Under the pieces are notes generated by a model. It ran no database searches. It saw nothing but the letters and a program-made list of their open reading frames with translations, and was not told where the DNA came from. 64,000 nucleotides of DNA, taken from Zelopaecilomyces penicillatus (taxonomy: Eukaryota > Ascomycota > Sordariomycetes > Hypocreales > Pseudodiploosporaceae). Position 1 is the stretch's first letter; the number at the start of each line of letters is the position of its first letter. The stretch covers positions 1,984,001 through 2,048,000 of the forward strand of contig VCCP01000005.1 in assembly GCA_005765155.1 (NCBI GenBank), read 5' to 3'. Made by a program: the position numbers and the translations under genes. Shown in pieces: positions 1 to 12,150 of this stretch.

Positions 1-2183
1 ATATTTAAAGAAGTTGATTTAGTTATTTATTCCTTAAAGATAATCTATTTCTAAGGGTTTAAATATAGTATAAGCTATATTAATATTAACTTTAATTTCT
101 TATTTAATAAATCTTAATTAGATAATCCTTAAATATTCTTAATATTATTATATATAAATAAATTAAGCCTAGATAAGAGCCTAGAAACTAAATAAATAAT
201 AAATAATTTATTTTTATTAGCTTTTAAAGAATATTATTAAGGTATTATTATTTGATTATTATTAAGCTAAGTTATAATTAACTTAGCTTCCTTAGTAATA
301 ATTATATTAATAATCTTAATTATTTTAGGCTTGATTATCTTATTATATTTAAATTTATTATTTAATTATTAATTAATAATAGCTTTAAAGAGTATAGATT
401 TCTATACTTTAATAAAGTAAGTGAGTAGTATTATAATAGTCTATATAAATAATATAAATAGGCTATCTCTTATAGATATATAAAAGACTTTAGAGTTATT
501 ATATAGTATAGGTAAGGTATATCTATTAATTAAGAATAATATAGTATCTTTTAGATAAATAAAATAAAATGCTTTATCTATACCTTAATTATAGATTATT
601 TAATTATTAAGATCCTATAAAGTGATATAATAAAAGCTTTATAAGTATTTAATTATATTTAATTTATTAATAATAAGATATAATATAATATTCCTTATTC
701 TAAGTATATAGTTAGATATAGGCTGATTTAAACTATTAAATAGGTATTAATGTCTTAATAATAAATAAAAGGGATTATTAGAGAGTAAGTGAAATATATT
801 ATTATAAGATTATTTAATCTTATTTAAATCTTCTTTAATCTAATTAAAATAAGAATAAAACCTAATTAATTCTTTAAGAATAATATAAACCTAAAAGAAA
901 GATAAATAACTATACTTTTAATCTTATACTTGCTTTATATATAGAATAGTAATAAATATAAAGTTATAAAGGAGATTAAGTTTATAAAAGTATTTACTTT
1001 TATAGATATATAAACTCTTTAGTATAATATATTTGCTTATTTATTTATAAATTAAAGATATAAAGCTAGCTTTTAAATTAATTTTAAATAAAGGAATACT
1101 AATATATATTCTTATAATTAATAAATCTAATAAAGAATTATTTATTAAATATATTCTTATAGAAGATAGCTAGCTTATTAAGATAATTATAGATATTAAA
1201 TATTAAATAATTATAGGATCTAAACTTATATAAAATATTAAAGAGATCTATATATATATAGAAGTATTCCTTTAATTTAAAAATATATATTACTCTAAGG
1301 GCTATAAATATATTATTAAAGATATTATAAAGTATAATTTAAAATAGAGAGTATAATATAAAATTAATAGTTTAATCTTTATTCTTTAATATATATAATA
1401 GTTAATAGAGCTTGATTAGATAATCGCTTTAGTTTTATTCTTATAGGCCTTAAGGAAATAGCTATATAATAGAGATAAGGTTATATACTATTAAATCTAA
1501 GGTATCTATATTAAAATTCTAAGAGAGGGTTAATAATAGATTAGGCTAGTCTTATTAAGGGATTATAAAGCAGGATTGCTTAAAAAACCCTAGATTTATT
1601 ATAAATATAATATATTTATTAGTATATTTATAAAATAAACCTATATCTTCTTTAAGCTATACTATTTCTATAATAATAATAAGGTTTGTATTTTTAGTAT
1701 TTATTTAAAGAAAGGGTATAAATAATATAGAAGTTCTTTATTATTTTAATATTATATATTAGTAAGGAGTTAAGTAAGGGTATAATTAAATAATAATAGA
1801 GATTAAGGGAATAAAATAAGATAATATAGATACTAGAGGAGATAATAAAGGTAAAAGAGGGTGATATATATAAGGTATCTTTTTATAAGAGAGAGCTTTA
1901 TAAGTATATAAGGGTTTAAATTAGTAATCCTTTATAATTATATATAATTACTTAATTAAAGGTGTTTTTTATTATAGATAGCTCTTTTTTTAAAGTATAG
2001 CTTTTTATTATATTTAATAGTAATTTATAATTAATAAATAATATATATTTTTGTTTATATACTTTTTAGAGGGGCTGTCTTCTAGCTTTTATAATTTTTC
2101 TTTCTTTATCTTATAATTTAGCTCTTTTAACTTTAGGATTATTAATTTACCTTTTATTTTTTTTAGATTTTTAATATAGATAT
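1..2183 (-). mobile_element. Copy Z (family-1 Ty3 element), 3' piece
   Basis: This is the reverse complement of roughly 11675-13860, the 3' third of copy A, with many RIP differences. It holds the minus-strand remnant of the unknown downstream ORF of family 1 and leaves the window at base 1. It ends at ATAT (2180-2183), where copy A is inserted. The interrupted sequence resumes at 15016, and joining the two sides with one ATAT restores exactly the order seen inside copy A around 11660-11690. No open frame survives. Confidence 0.85.
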
Positions 2184-2579
2184 TTTAATAGCTGGGTTGA
2201 ACACACCCCCTTACTAGTTAACTAAGCTATAGCTGTATAAGCTACACTTAAAGGGATTGAACTATATAAGTAGATAGGCTATACCCAGGCTATTTAAACA
2301 GGCAGATATTATCGAATTTAAGTTTTTTTTTCCCCTTCTACCCAAGAATTGTCTAGTATATTTAAAAGACTAGCTATTAAAAAGCTATCTTCTTTATCTA
2401 ATCAGTTATAGGATAATCAATTGATCCCTTAAGTTTAATTTATTATATCACTGCTTTATAGCTTTTCTTACCTATTTAATCCTTATAAATTATACTAGCT
2501 ATATAATTACCCTAAAATCACCTTATAGTTCTATAAATAGTATTAATATTATTATATATATTGTTTTCCTCTTATTAAA
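2184..2579 (+). repeat. 5' LTR of copy A
   Basis: The LTR begins TTTAATAGCTGGG and ends CTTATTAAA. In the least mutated copy (18442-18838) the ends read TTTGATA and TATCAAA, a 7-bp inverted terminal pair rather than the usual TG...CA. It matches 14621-15015, 18442-18838, 45719-46115 and, reversed, 39984-40121. No primer-binding site could be assigned after it. Confidence 0.9.
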
Positions 2580-3239
2580 ACTAATAATCAAGATAAGAGG
2601 ATATCTTATTTGCTTTGCTATTAGAAGGATTAATTAATACCAGACCAATAATATAATATATTCAAGGGCACTTTTAAGCTATTATAAGGATTAATCTAAG
2701 AAGAATTATTATAGATACCCTTATAAGATCTTTCGATTAATATAATTAGGATATACCTTTAAGGATAATAGTTTAAAAATCTAAAAGTAAAAGAGCTAAG
2801 CTTATTTACTAAAAGATCTAAAGTCTATAAAATAGAGATATTATATATTATTCTAACTAAATAGTAAGGTATTATTAATTTCTTTTCTATTAGAATTTAA
2901 TACTATAGAATATTAAATTATTAAGAGAAAAAATAAAGGAATATTTAATCTTAAGATAAGCTTTTACCTAGAATATATATAAAAGATAACTTATATATTA
3001 AATATTAGATTAAAAAGATAAGATACCTTAAATTTATTAATTTTATTTAATTAAAATATAAATAAGTATAAAAAGAACCATTATAAATAATTAGCTTATA
3101 TAGCTTCTAATATTAATTATTTAATTAATAATAAGTAGTATTAGTTATATACTGATTCTTGATTTTGCTTTTTTATATTATAGATTAATATTTTAATAGT
3201 TTAATTAATCTTAGGAAATGTTTTTATCTCTTTTCTTTT

Positions 3240-5700
3240 TCTATAGATCTTATCCTTAATATTAAAGAAGCTTTTTATTTAGAAATAATCTTAGTATTTT
3301 AGAAATAAGATACTATTTAATTATAATAATATAAGAATCATTATCCTTAACTTAAGTATAATATCTATCCCTAAAGAAAAGGTTTTATACTAATACTAGG
3401 ATATAATTAATAAGATATTACTATATAAGAGTTAAGATAACTTCTTCTTAGATTGGATATCTAAATATCTCTATAATAAAAAGCCTTTATTACTATTAAA
3501 TCTTTTTAGTATATTATTAGCCTCTGGTTTAAGTAGATGCTCTTTATACTAAAGAAGAAGATCTTTAAATAGCTTTAACTCTATTATTAGAATTACCACT
3601 CCTAAGATTATTACCCCTAATATCCTTACTCTAAGCACTCCTTTATCTAATATAATATCTATTATAAATTTTAATAGCCCTTCCCTTAATAGATTAGATT
3701 TATAATTAATTGATTAGCTAAGAGATAATATTATTAAGACTTTTTAATAAAGTATTATTAAGATTAATATTACTCTCTTTAATAGCCTTAAGGATATTCT
3801 TATTATAAATAAACCTAAGAGATATATTATTAACTTTAAGCTTATTAAACACTTTAATAAGACTAATATTATTAAGTATCTTTTAAGCTATAAGCTTAAA
3901 ATAAAAGATAATAATATAATTAATAAGAAGAAATATAATTACTTTATATATTATATAATTAATATCTATAAAGATATTATCTAGGGATTTATCTATAATC
4001 TCTTATAGATAAAAGCTAAAGAAGTATTAAAGAATTATTTCTTTAAAGGAGATTTATAATAGTTAAGATTATATAAAGATTATTTAAAAATACTTAAATA
4101 ATAGTACCTAGAGTCTATTAAAGATATTCTAGACTAGCTTAATAAATATAGATTTTATGCTTTCTAATATAATTTAAATTAAGAGGATTTAAAACTATTA
4201 TCTTATATATTATATAAGATTATACTAGTAAGGCTTCTTATTAAGGTTATCTAAGTAAATTCTATTAGTAATCCCTATAAACTTAAGAAGATACTATATA
4301 AATAGCTTTAAGGATACTTTAATAGTCAAGTGATTATTAGACTAGTTATCGAATAGTATAAGACTTTTAATAATCTTAGGAATCAGGTAAATATAATTAT
4401 TATCAGGGCAATACTTAATCAAGTTATTATAATAAAGAATCTAATTATATAGGACCTTTACTTTAAAGAAAAGTTCTTTTTAATTATTATTAAGACTATA
4501 CCTTTTAAAGCTAAGCTAATAGATATAGAGGAGTTAATTAAGCTTATTAATAATCTTAAGATTAATATAGCTATTAAAGAAGATATTACTTAAATGATTA
4601 TTAAAATATAGGTAGATATTAATATATATATTAATAAGGATCTATAGTATAAAGGCCTGATGAGTTTTTTATCTAATTAGATAATATTTAATCTTAATAA
4701 TAGTAAGGATTTTAATATCTTCTCTCTCTAAGGGAGATAGGATAAGAATAATTATTAATACTATAACTTATTAAGCTATTTTCTCTTTTACTATAATAAA
4801 TTAATATATAATACTAAACTTAGATTCTATATATATAATTTATATACTAGGATATTAAATCTAGAATATATTATAGGCTAGAGTATAATTCCTTTTACTA
4901 TTATATAATAGTTCCTTAAGATAAAAGGATACTATTAAAAGCTTATAATAGCTTAAGCTATTAACTTCCTTGATTATATAGTTATATCCCTTATCCCTTT
5001 AATTAAAGTTAAAGCCTCTTAGTACTTTAAATAGGTATTAAATAAATATAAAGATATAATCTTTAGAAAATATATCCCTTATCTAGGCCTTAAATAATAA
5101 CCTATAAAGTTATAATACTTAGATATTATATCTAATAAGAATATAATCTAAACTTCTTTTATATTACTCTCTTAATATAAAGATATAAAGGATTAAATAG
5201 TATTAATATATATAATCAATATAAATACTAATAAGAGGAAGAGATAAAGAGGTAATAAAAAAGAGTTAATTAAACCTTTAATTATTATATATTAGAAGCT
5301 TACTCTTAAGGCTATCCTAATATCAGATAGGATAATATCTTCTAATTTAATAATTATACCTAAGAATATATTATAAATAATAGATTAAAGTATAAGACTT
5401 CCTTATTATTGATTAAAACTAAAGGAGACCTTACTTATAAAGATAATTATTATATTACTTTATATATTAATTAATCTTAATCCAAAACTAAGGATAATTA
5501 TAAGCTAGGATCTATTAAATTAGATTAAAGATATAATAGAAGTCCTCTATATCCCTAGGAATAGATTAGATAATTCTATATCTTTAATAAAGCTAAAGAA
5601 TATAATAGGAATAATTTAAGTTTATCTATAGATAAGGTATAATAAAGCCTTCTTTAATAAGCTAATTAAATAATTATATATTAGTATTATAATTATAATT
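3240..5700 (+). pseudogene. gag remnant, copy A
   Basis: This stretch between the 5' LTR and the protease motif reads as a long polar, Thr/Asn/Lys/Gln-rich protein once TAA and TAG are tolerated, as expected for a Gag structural protein packing the element RNA in the cytoplasm. Both ends are approximate and no start codon is preserved. I did not find a convincing CCHC zinc knuckle. The same stretch is found in copy D (46116-49031 continuing after 55364) and reversed in Z (about 36900-39300). Identification rests mainly on position upstream of protease. Confidence 0.55.
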
Positions 5701-5899
5701 AAGATATAAGAAAAAGCCCCTCTTAATTATAGCTAGTATTAAATAATATTATTTAATTAAGATTAAGATAATATAGATCTATTAGGCCTATATTACTTTT
5801 ATATTTTAGAATTAATTAAAGATAATCTCTATAATAATATAAGCTTCTTTTTTAATAAGATATCTTATAAGATTACTTAAATATATTTAGATAGCTATT

Positions 5900-6260
5900 A
5901 ATTATTAAATATATAATAAATATTTAAGATCTAAGTTAGGATTAATTCTTAAGAAGGGAAAGCAATAAATATACTTATTAATTCAGGCTCTAAAGGTAAT
6001 ATTATCTTAAAATTATTAGCTAAGAAATACAGGGTTAAATATAATTTAACCAAGATTAAAACAATATTATTCTCTAAGCAGATCACTTAAATAATTAAAG
6101 AAATAATAGTTTAATTCTATATAAGAACCACTTAGATATCTATTTATTTATATATAGTATTAGATAGAGTTATAATATCCTTTATCCTAAGGATATTATT
6201 TATTAAAATAATTAAGCTATTATTTAATTATTCTTAGAAGGGTAGAGATTTATATATATA
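5900..6260 (+). pseudogene. Aspartic protease remnant, copy A
   Basis: From 5974 the frame reads L-I-N-S-G-S-K-G-N, the retropepsin active-site loop (normally D-S/T-G) with the catalytic Asp codon changed GAT to AAT, the expected RIP outcome. Downstream hydrophobic text fits the rest of a retropepsin, which cuts the Gag-Pol polyprotein. The Z copy (near 36590) and the D copy (near 55850) carry the same loop with different damage. It lies between gag and RT in the usual Ty3 order. Confidence 0.7.
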
Positions 6261-6979
6261 ATACTAAATAGGGTAAATATAAATAATTATTCTTATTATA
6301 GATATTATTTATTAAGAATAAAATAAATCTAATTCCTTAGAAAATTAAATATTAATTATATTACTAGAGATATAGTTAATAATAAGGAATCAATTAATCT
6401 AGAATAGCTCCTTAAGGATAATAAAGAAATACTAATAAAGCTTAATTCTAATAATAATAAGATAATTATTAGGAGTATATTAATAGAGTTTATAAAGCAA
6501 TATATTAAAGCTTTAGAAGTAGCTAAGGCTAAATTAAACTCTTTAAAGAAAAAGAAGAAATCTAAAAAAAGAGAAATATATTAATTATATAATTCTTTTA
6601 AGGTATATATCTATACCTTATATATAAAGAAGGCTAATAAAGTCAACCCTATTAATAATATTCCTTTAAATAAGTCTATACCTAATAGTAACTTATTTTA
6701 GAAAAAGAAGAAATAGAAGGAAATAAAGAGAAGAATCAATCTAGATATACCCTTTATTGAATATATTATCCTAAAGTTCTCTAATATACCTAAGGGATCC
6801 TAACTCTATAGAGAATACCTTAAGAAAATCCTCTTTTAAACTAAGAATATATTAATCTAATAAAAGATTAATATTTTCTTAGAGATTCTCTATAATAGAG
6901 AATAGGCTTTATCTTAATAATTTAAAGAAAATAGAATACTTAATCTATTAATTATATCTTTTTAAGTTATTAAAGTGAT

Positions 6980-8400
6980 TTCTTATTTAGCTTAATAGAT
7001 ATATTCTATCTCTATTTTATAAGGATTAGAAGTAAAAGCTATAGAGTTATTAAAGGTATACTTTAAGAATTATATATTAGAAGAATCTTATACCTTCTAT
7101 AAGAATTAATATTTCTTTATTAAGAAAAAGGATAAAGGGCTTTATTTAATTAATATTATTATAAAATATAATACTATTATTCTTAGAGATATATTTATCT
7201 CTTTTAATACTAATTCCTTTAATAAAGACTTCTTTATATATATTATACTCTTATTATTAGATTTCTTTTTTAGCTATAATTAAGTCCTATTAGATAAAAA
7301 GAGTAAGGATCTTATTATATTTTCTTTTACTATTAATCTTATAAGGATATATATACTCTCTTAAAGCATTATAAATTCTATAGCTTAATTTATAAGAATT
7401 ATAATTTAAATACTATTTAATCTTATTCTAGATATCTATAAACCCTTCTTTAATAATATTATTATATATAGGCTATAATCCATTTATAATAATAAAGAGA
7501 TTCTTCTTAGGGTATAAAAATATATATTTAAATATTTATAGAATCTTAATAAAATCCTTTTTAATATTAAACTCTTTAAATATATAATATTAGAAAGGAA
7601 ATTAAGATATTATTAAAATATAATTATTATTATTAGATTCCTTTATAGGATATCTAGAAGGAAATCAATTAAAGAGAAGATTATTAAGATCCTAAAATAG
7701 CTTATCTATTATAATATAATAGATATTAAAGCCTTTCTTGGATTTATTAGTTACTATTAAATTTAAATATATAACTTTATTATTATTACTCTCTCCCTTA
7801 TTACTTTATTATAAAAGAAAGCTCTTTAGGAGTAAGAAGGATTATAATTAAAAGTAATAGCTAAGCTTAGGGATATAATAATAACTATCTCTATTCTAAT
7901 ATTATTTAATCTCTTTAGGGAGAGTAGAGAAATTATATTTATAATAGATATCAGCCTTAAAGGATAGAGAGTAGTTTTAATATAAGTCCTAGATAGATAA
8001 TAATACCTAATTAGATTTAAAAGTGGTTATTAAAATAAGGCTGAATATAATTATAATATAATAAAGTAAGAGTATAAGGCTATTCTCTTTATACTCTAAA
8101 GGCTTAGAGGATATATCTATAATATATAATTTACTTTATAGATAAATATATATATTCTTATATACTAGCTTAATAATATTATTTATAATATATCAGATAG
8201 TTTTATTACTTACTGGATCAGTTATATTATATTATTTGATTTTATTATTAAATATATTCCTAGGAAAAATAATAGTATAATAGATAGACTTTCTTAGAAA
8301 GGATTAAAGCTATTTAATTAAATGAATACTAAAGTTAATAGGGATTTAAAGGATATAATTAATATATATCTTAGGTTAATATAATTAAATATATTAGAAC
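6980..8400 (+). pseudogene. Reverse transcriptase and RNase H remnant, copy A
   Basis: Tolerating stops, the frame shows Ty3 RT landmarks: an L-D-F-F-S-x-Y-N-Q-V-L-L-D block near 7255, a following L-x-R-x-x-T-L-P block, and P-F-F-N-N at 7443-7457. The last is the catalytic P-F-x-D-D with both Asp codons turned to Asn by G-to-A change. RNase H follows, with D-I-S-L-K-G near 7948 and the E-x-K-A-I block near 8070. RT copies element RNA into cDNA inside virus-like particles. The wording is that of the fungal Ty3 group with P-F-L-D-D in place of Y-x-D-D. Confidence 0.8.
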
Positions 8401-8499
8401 CTGGATATTCTATAGAGTCCTAGTAGATTATTAGATTTCTATATTTATTAAAAAGACTATTTAATCTTAATAGAGTATAATTTAGGATACTATATTAGA

Positions 8500-9830
8500 A
8501 AGCTTAGAGATTCTTTATTAAAGATAGAAAACTTTCATTAAGGCTAATTTATAAAAGAAACCATTCTATATTAATTATTAATAACTTACCTATTTATAAG
8601 AAATTGATAATAAGCTATTATATAGCTTAAGGGTATAAAGATAAAGCAATTATCTTTAAAACTCTCTTTAATAGGTATTATTAGGGAAAGATATAGAATA
8701 ATATTTTCTTAGTTATAGCCTATTACTTTAAGTATTAAAAGTTTATATTATAATAAGGCAGAGAATCAGTGATTTTAATATTACCTAGGTAATTAATATT
8801 AAAAGTATACTTTAATTTATAATATATATTATCTGATTATAATATAAACTTTCTTATAGAAGCTTATTATAACTTAATTAAATAGATAGAAGTTTAATTA
8901 ATATAATAGGTTAACTTAAGGGCTATAATTAGGTTTATTATAACCTTAATATAGTAATATAGACTTATACTTTATATAATTATTAATAGTAGGCCTGAAA
9001 TAAAAGGGCTTCTCCCTTAGATACTATTTGATTAGGGTATAAAATGTATTTAAATATCTGGGTATAATCCTATAGCTAATTCTATAATTGAAGTTAGTTA
9101 TTAAAGCCTTATATCTATAATAGCAAAGATATTAGAAGGGGACTCTAAATAGATAAGATACCTTAAAGCAGCTATTCTTATAAATAGAATTATAATTAAA
9201 TTATTCTATAGCTTCTCTATCTTTTATCTTATATATAGGTATAACCCTATCTTATTATTTAAAGTTGAATTTCTAATATAAAGGCTTATTAATTAGAATA
9301 TTATTATTAATATTAAGGACTTATTTAAGTCTTATATCTAAATATTAAAAAGAAGATTAGAAGATATAATAAAGGCTAAAGAAAAGGTAATCAATTTTAG
9401 GAAAAAGCTGATAGTAAGAATAGATACTATTAATAAATATATACATTGATTAAAATATAATTAACTAATATCAAATAATCTAATACTTATATATAATATA
9501 CCTAAAAAGCAGAATAAATCCTATATAATAAAGATAATAATATACTAGTATAGCCTATATTAGATTGCTTTATAAGTAGATATTATCAAAGTATATATAC
9601 TTTATATAATAGATAGGATTCTCCTAGATAAGACCTATTCTAGAAATCATCTAAAGAAGTTTATTAAAGATAAATATAACTGATAGATATCTAATACTAA
9701 TATATAGCTTTTTAGACCTAAAGATAAATAAGAATTATATAGGGAAAAGAGAGGGCTAGGATTACTAGACCCTCTTATATACTTTGATTTATCTATTAAT
9801 CAAATAATACCCTAAGACTCTAACTCTAAT
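8500..9830 (+). pseudogene. Integrase remnant, copy A
   Basis: The region after RNase H reads as a Ty3 integrase: a degraded zinc-binding segment, then an F-D-x-G block near 9018 and an S-x-Y-N-P-x-A-N-S-I-I-E block near 9060, matching the consensus in which the last catalytic Glu follows Y-N-P-Q-A-N-G. A basic tail extends to about 9830. Integrase inserts the cDNA into chromosomes. This family makes a 4-bp target duplication, shown by A and by the solo LTR at 18442. Family 2 inserted inside the equivalent region of copy Z. Confidence 0.75.
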
Positions 9831-9949
9831 ATTAATCTTAAAGAAGACTTCCTAGATTTATTATTAGCTATTAAATCTTAATTTAAAGTTATAATCCCTA
9901 GCCTAATCCAATATTAAAAGAGTATATATTAATTATATTTACTTTAGAT

Positions 9950-12150
9950 ATATATATGATTTCTTATATACTTAAACTAAGGATTTCCTAGCTTAAATTC
10001 TATTTAAAAATCCTTAGTAAAGAGGATCTTGATAATATTTCTTAAAAGGTATAGTAAATTTCATTCTTTATATATAATATTCCATTACTAATATATAAAC
10101 CAATTATATCAAATCAATTATAATAAATAATTAATACTCCTAAACCTTAACTATAATAATTAAATTATTCTTATACTAATAATTAAATAATTTTTATTAA
10201 TCTTATTTTTTTATAATCTTTTCTTAATCTATATTAATCTGATTTTATTATACCCTTAAGTATAAATCTACTCTTAGATTTATTCTATACCTATATTAAT
10301 TAGGATTAAATAAAGCTTATACTTATATATCTAAAACCTTTCCTTTTACTCTAAAAAACTTATTAAATTCCTATTAAAAATAGGAATTCTTATAAATTAT
10401 TTTAGTACTTTAATACTATCTTTCTTTAACTTTTCTACTTATATAAATCCCTTTCTTATTTTATTATATATATATTTTATAATATTATATTAAATTAATT
10501 ATATTTTTTTATTAATTTATTTTATTTTATAAAGATTAATTAATACCTTTAAAAGCTAATTTATTTACTAATACTAAACTATCTAAACTATATAACTAAT
10601 ACTATTATCTTAAAATTAATTTACTCTATTCCTTTTAAATCAAACCTATATTCTAGTAATTAAGGAACTATTTAATCCTATCTATATCTATTAAATCTTA
10701 TTAAGGTTTTCCTTTATTATCTTATCTATATCCTATTTTATTATATATCTAATCTTTGAAGTTAATAATTAATATTTCTATAAGTAGGGAGCAGTAGATA
10801 TATTTAAGAAATCTAGAATAACTGATTCTTTTGATTCTTTAGTTTAATTCTTTCCTAAGAAAATCACTTGCTTTCCCTTATTCTCTAGCTTGGATTAATA
10901 GCTATAAAGTCCTCTCTATTTATAGTCTATATATCTATCCTATTTATAATTTAAATAATATCTATTATACTTACCTAGGATTAAAATATATAGATAATAT
11001 AGCTATATAATATACTCTTTAATAGCTATAATAATAACTAAGAAGGATTATATATAATAAGAATATAGGATTAGATTAATAACCCTATAATAACTAATAA
11101 ATAAAGAGTAGATTCTCTCTTTCTATTTTATTAAGGTATTAAAGAAATATCTATAAATATACCCTATTTTAGCTAATATAAATATAAGGCAAGATACTTA
11201 GGTTTTTATAATAGACTTTAATATAAAATATTCTTAAGTATTATAGAGATTATCTTTCTAAAAGTATTATTTAAGACTTTAGCCCTTAGCTAGCTATATA
11301 AGAGTATTAGATATATCTTTTATAAACTTAATAATAAAGGATATCTTATAATAAAGAGAGTGATTTATCTAGCTTATATTCACTCCCTCTAGAATCTATA
11401 CTTTAAATATTATTTAAATCTAAAAATAAGAAAGAGGATTAGTATTAGTTTATAAAGATTAAATAATATTAAATCAGAAAGGCCTTATAATTTACTATTA
11501 CTTTTATTATAAAAGATAATTTAATATTATTAAAGAACTTAATATAATTATTCTATAATAAGATAACTTTATAAGTAATTATATTATATAAAATAATTAT
11601 ATTTATAATAGAATTAATATTAGAGAGCTAAGAATAAATATTATTTTAATTAATTTCTATAATTAAATAATATCTATATTAAAAATCTAAAGAGAATAAG
11701 AAATAGATTAATAATCCTAAAGTTAAAAGAGCTAAGTTATAAGATAAAGGAGGAAAAGTTATAAAAGCTAGAAGACAGCCCCTCTAAAAAAATATATAAA
11801 TAAAAATATATATCACTTATTAACTATAAATTATTATTAAGTATAATAAAAAGCTATACTTTAAAAGAAGAGCTATCTATAATAAAAGGCATTTTTAATC
11901 AAGTGATTATATATAACTATAAAGGATTACTAATTTAAATCCTTATATACTTATAAAGCTCTCTCTTATAAAGAGGTATCTTATATATATCACTCCCTTT
12001 TATCTCTATTACCTTCCTTAATACCTATACTATCTTATTTTATTCCTTTAATCTCTATTATTATTTAATTATATCTCTATCTAATTCCTTATTAATATAT
12101 AATATTAAAATAATAAAGAATTTCTAGATTATTTATACTTTTCCTTTAGG
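9950..12150 (+). other. Family-1 extra region, upstream part
   Basis: About 2.2 kb between integrase and the clear second frame. Family membership is certain, because it aligns with 59850-62020 (D) and, reversed, with 15016-16900 and 1700-2183 (Z). Two stretches (about 10770-10900 and 11120-11830) give protein-like text rich in Lys, Gln, Ser and Leu if RIP stops are tolerated, but I could not join them into one frame or recognise a domain. About 9950-10770 is very AT-rich and may be untranslated. It could hold another gene, an intron or a long leader for the downstream ORF. Confidence 0.5.
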
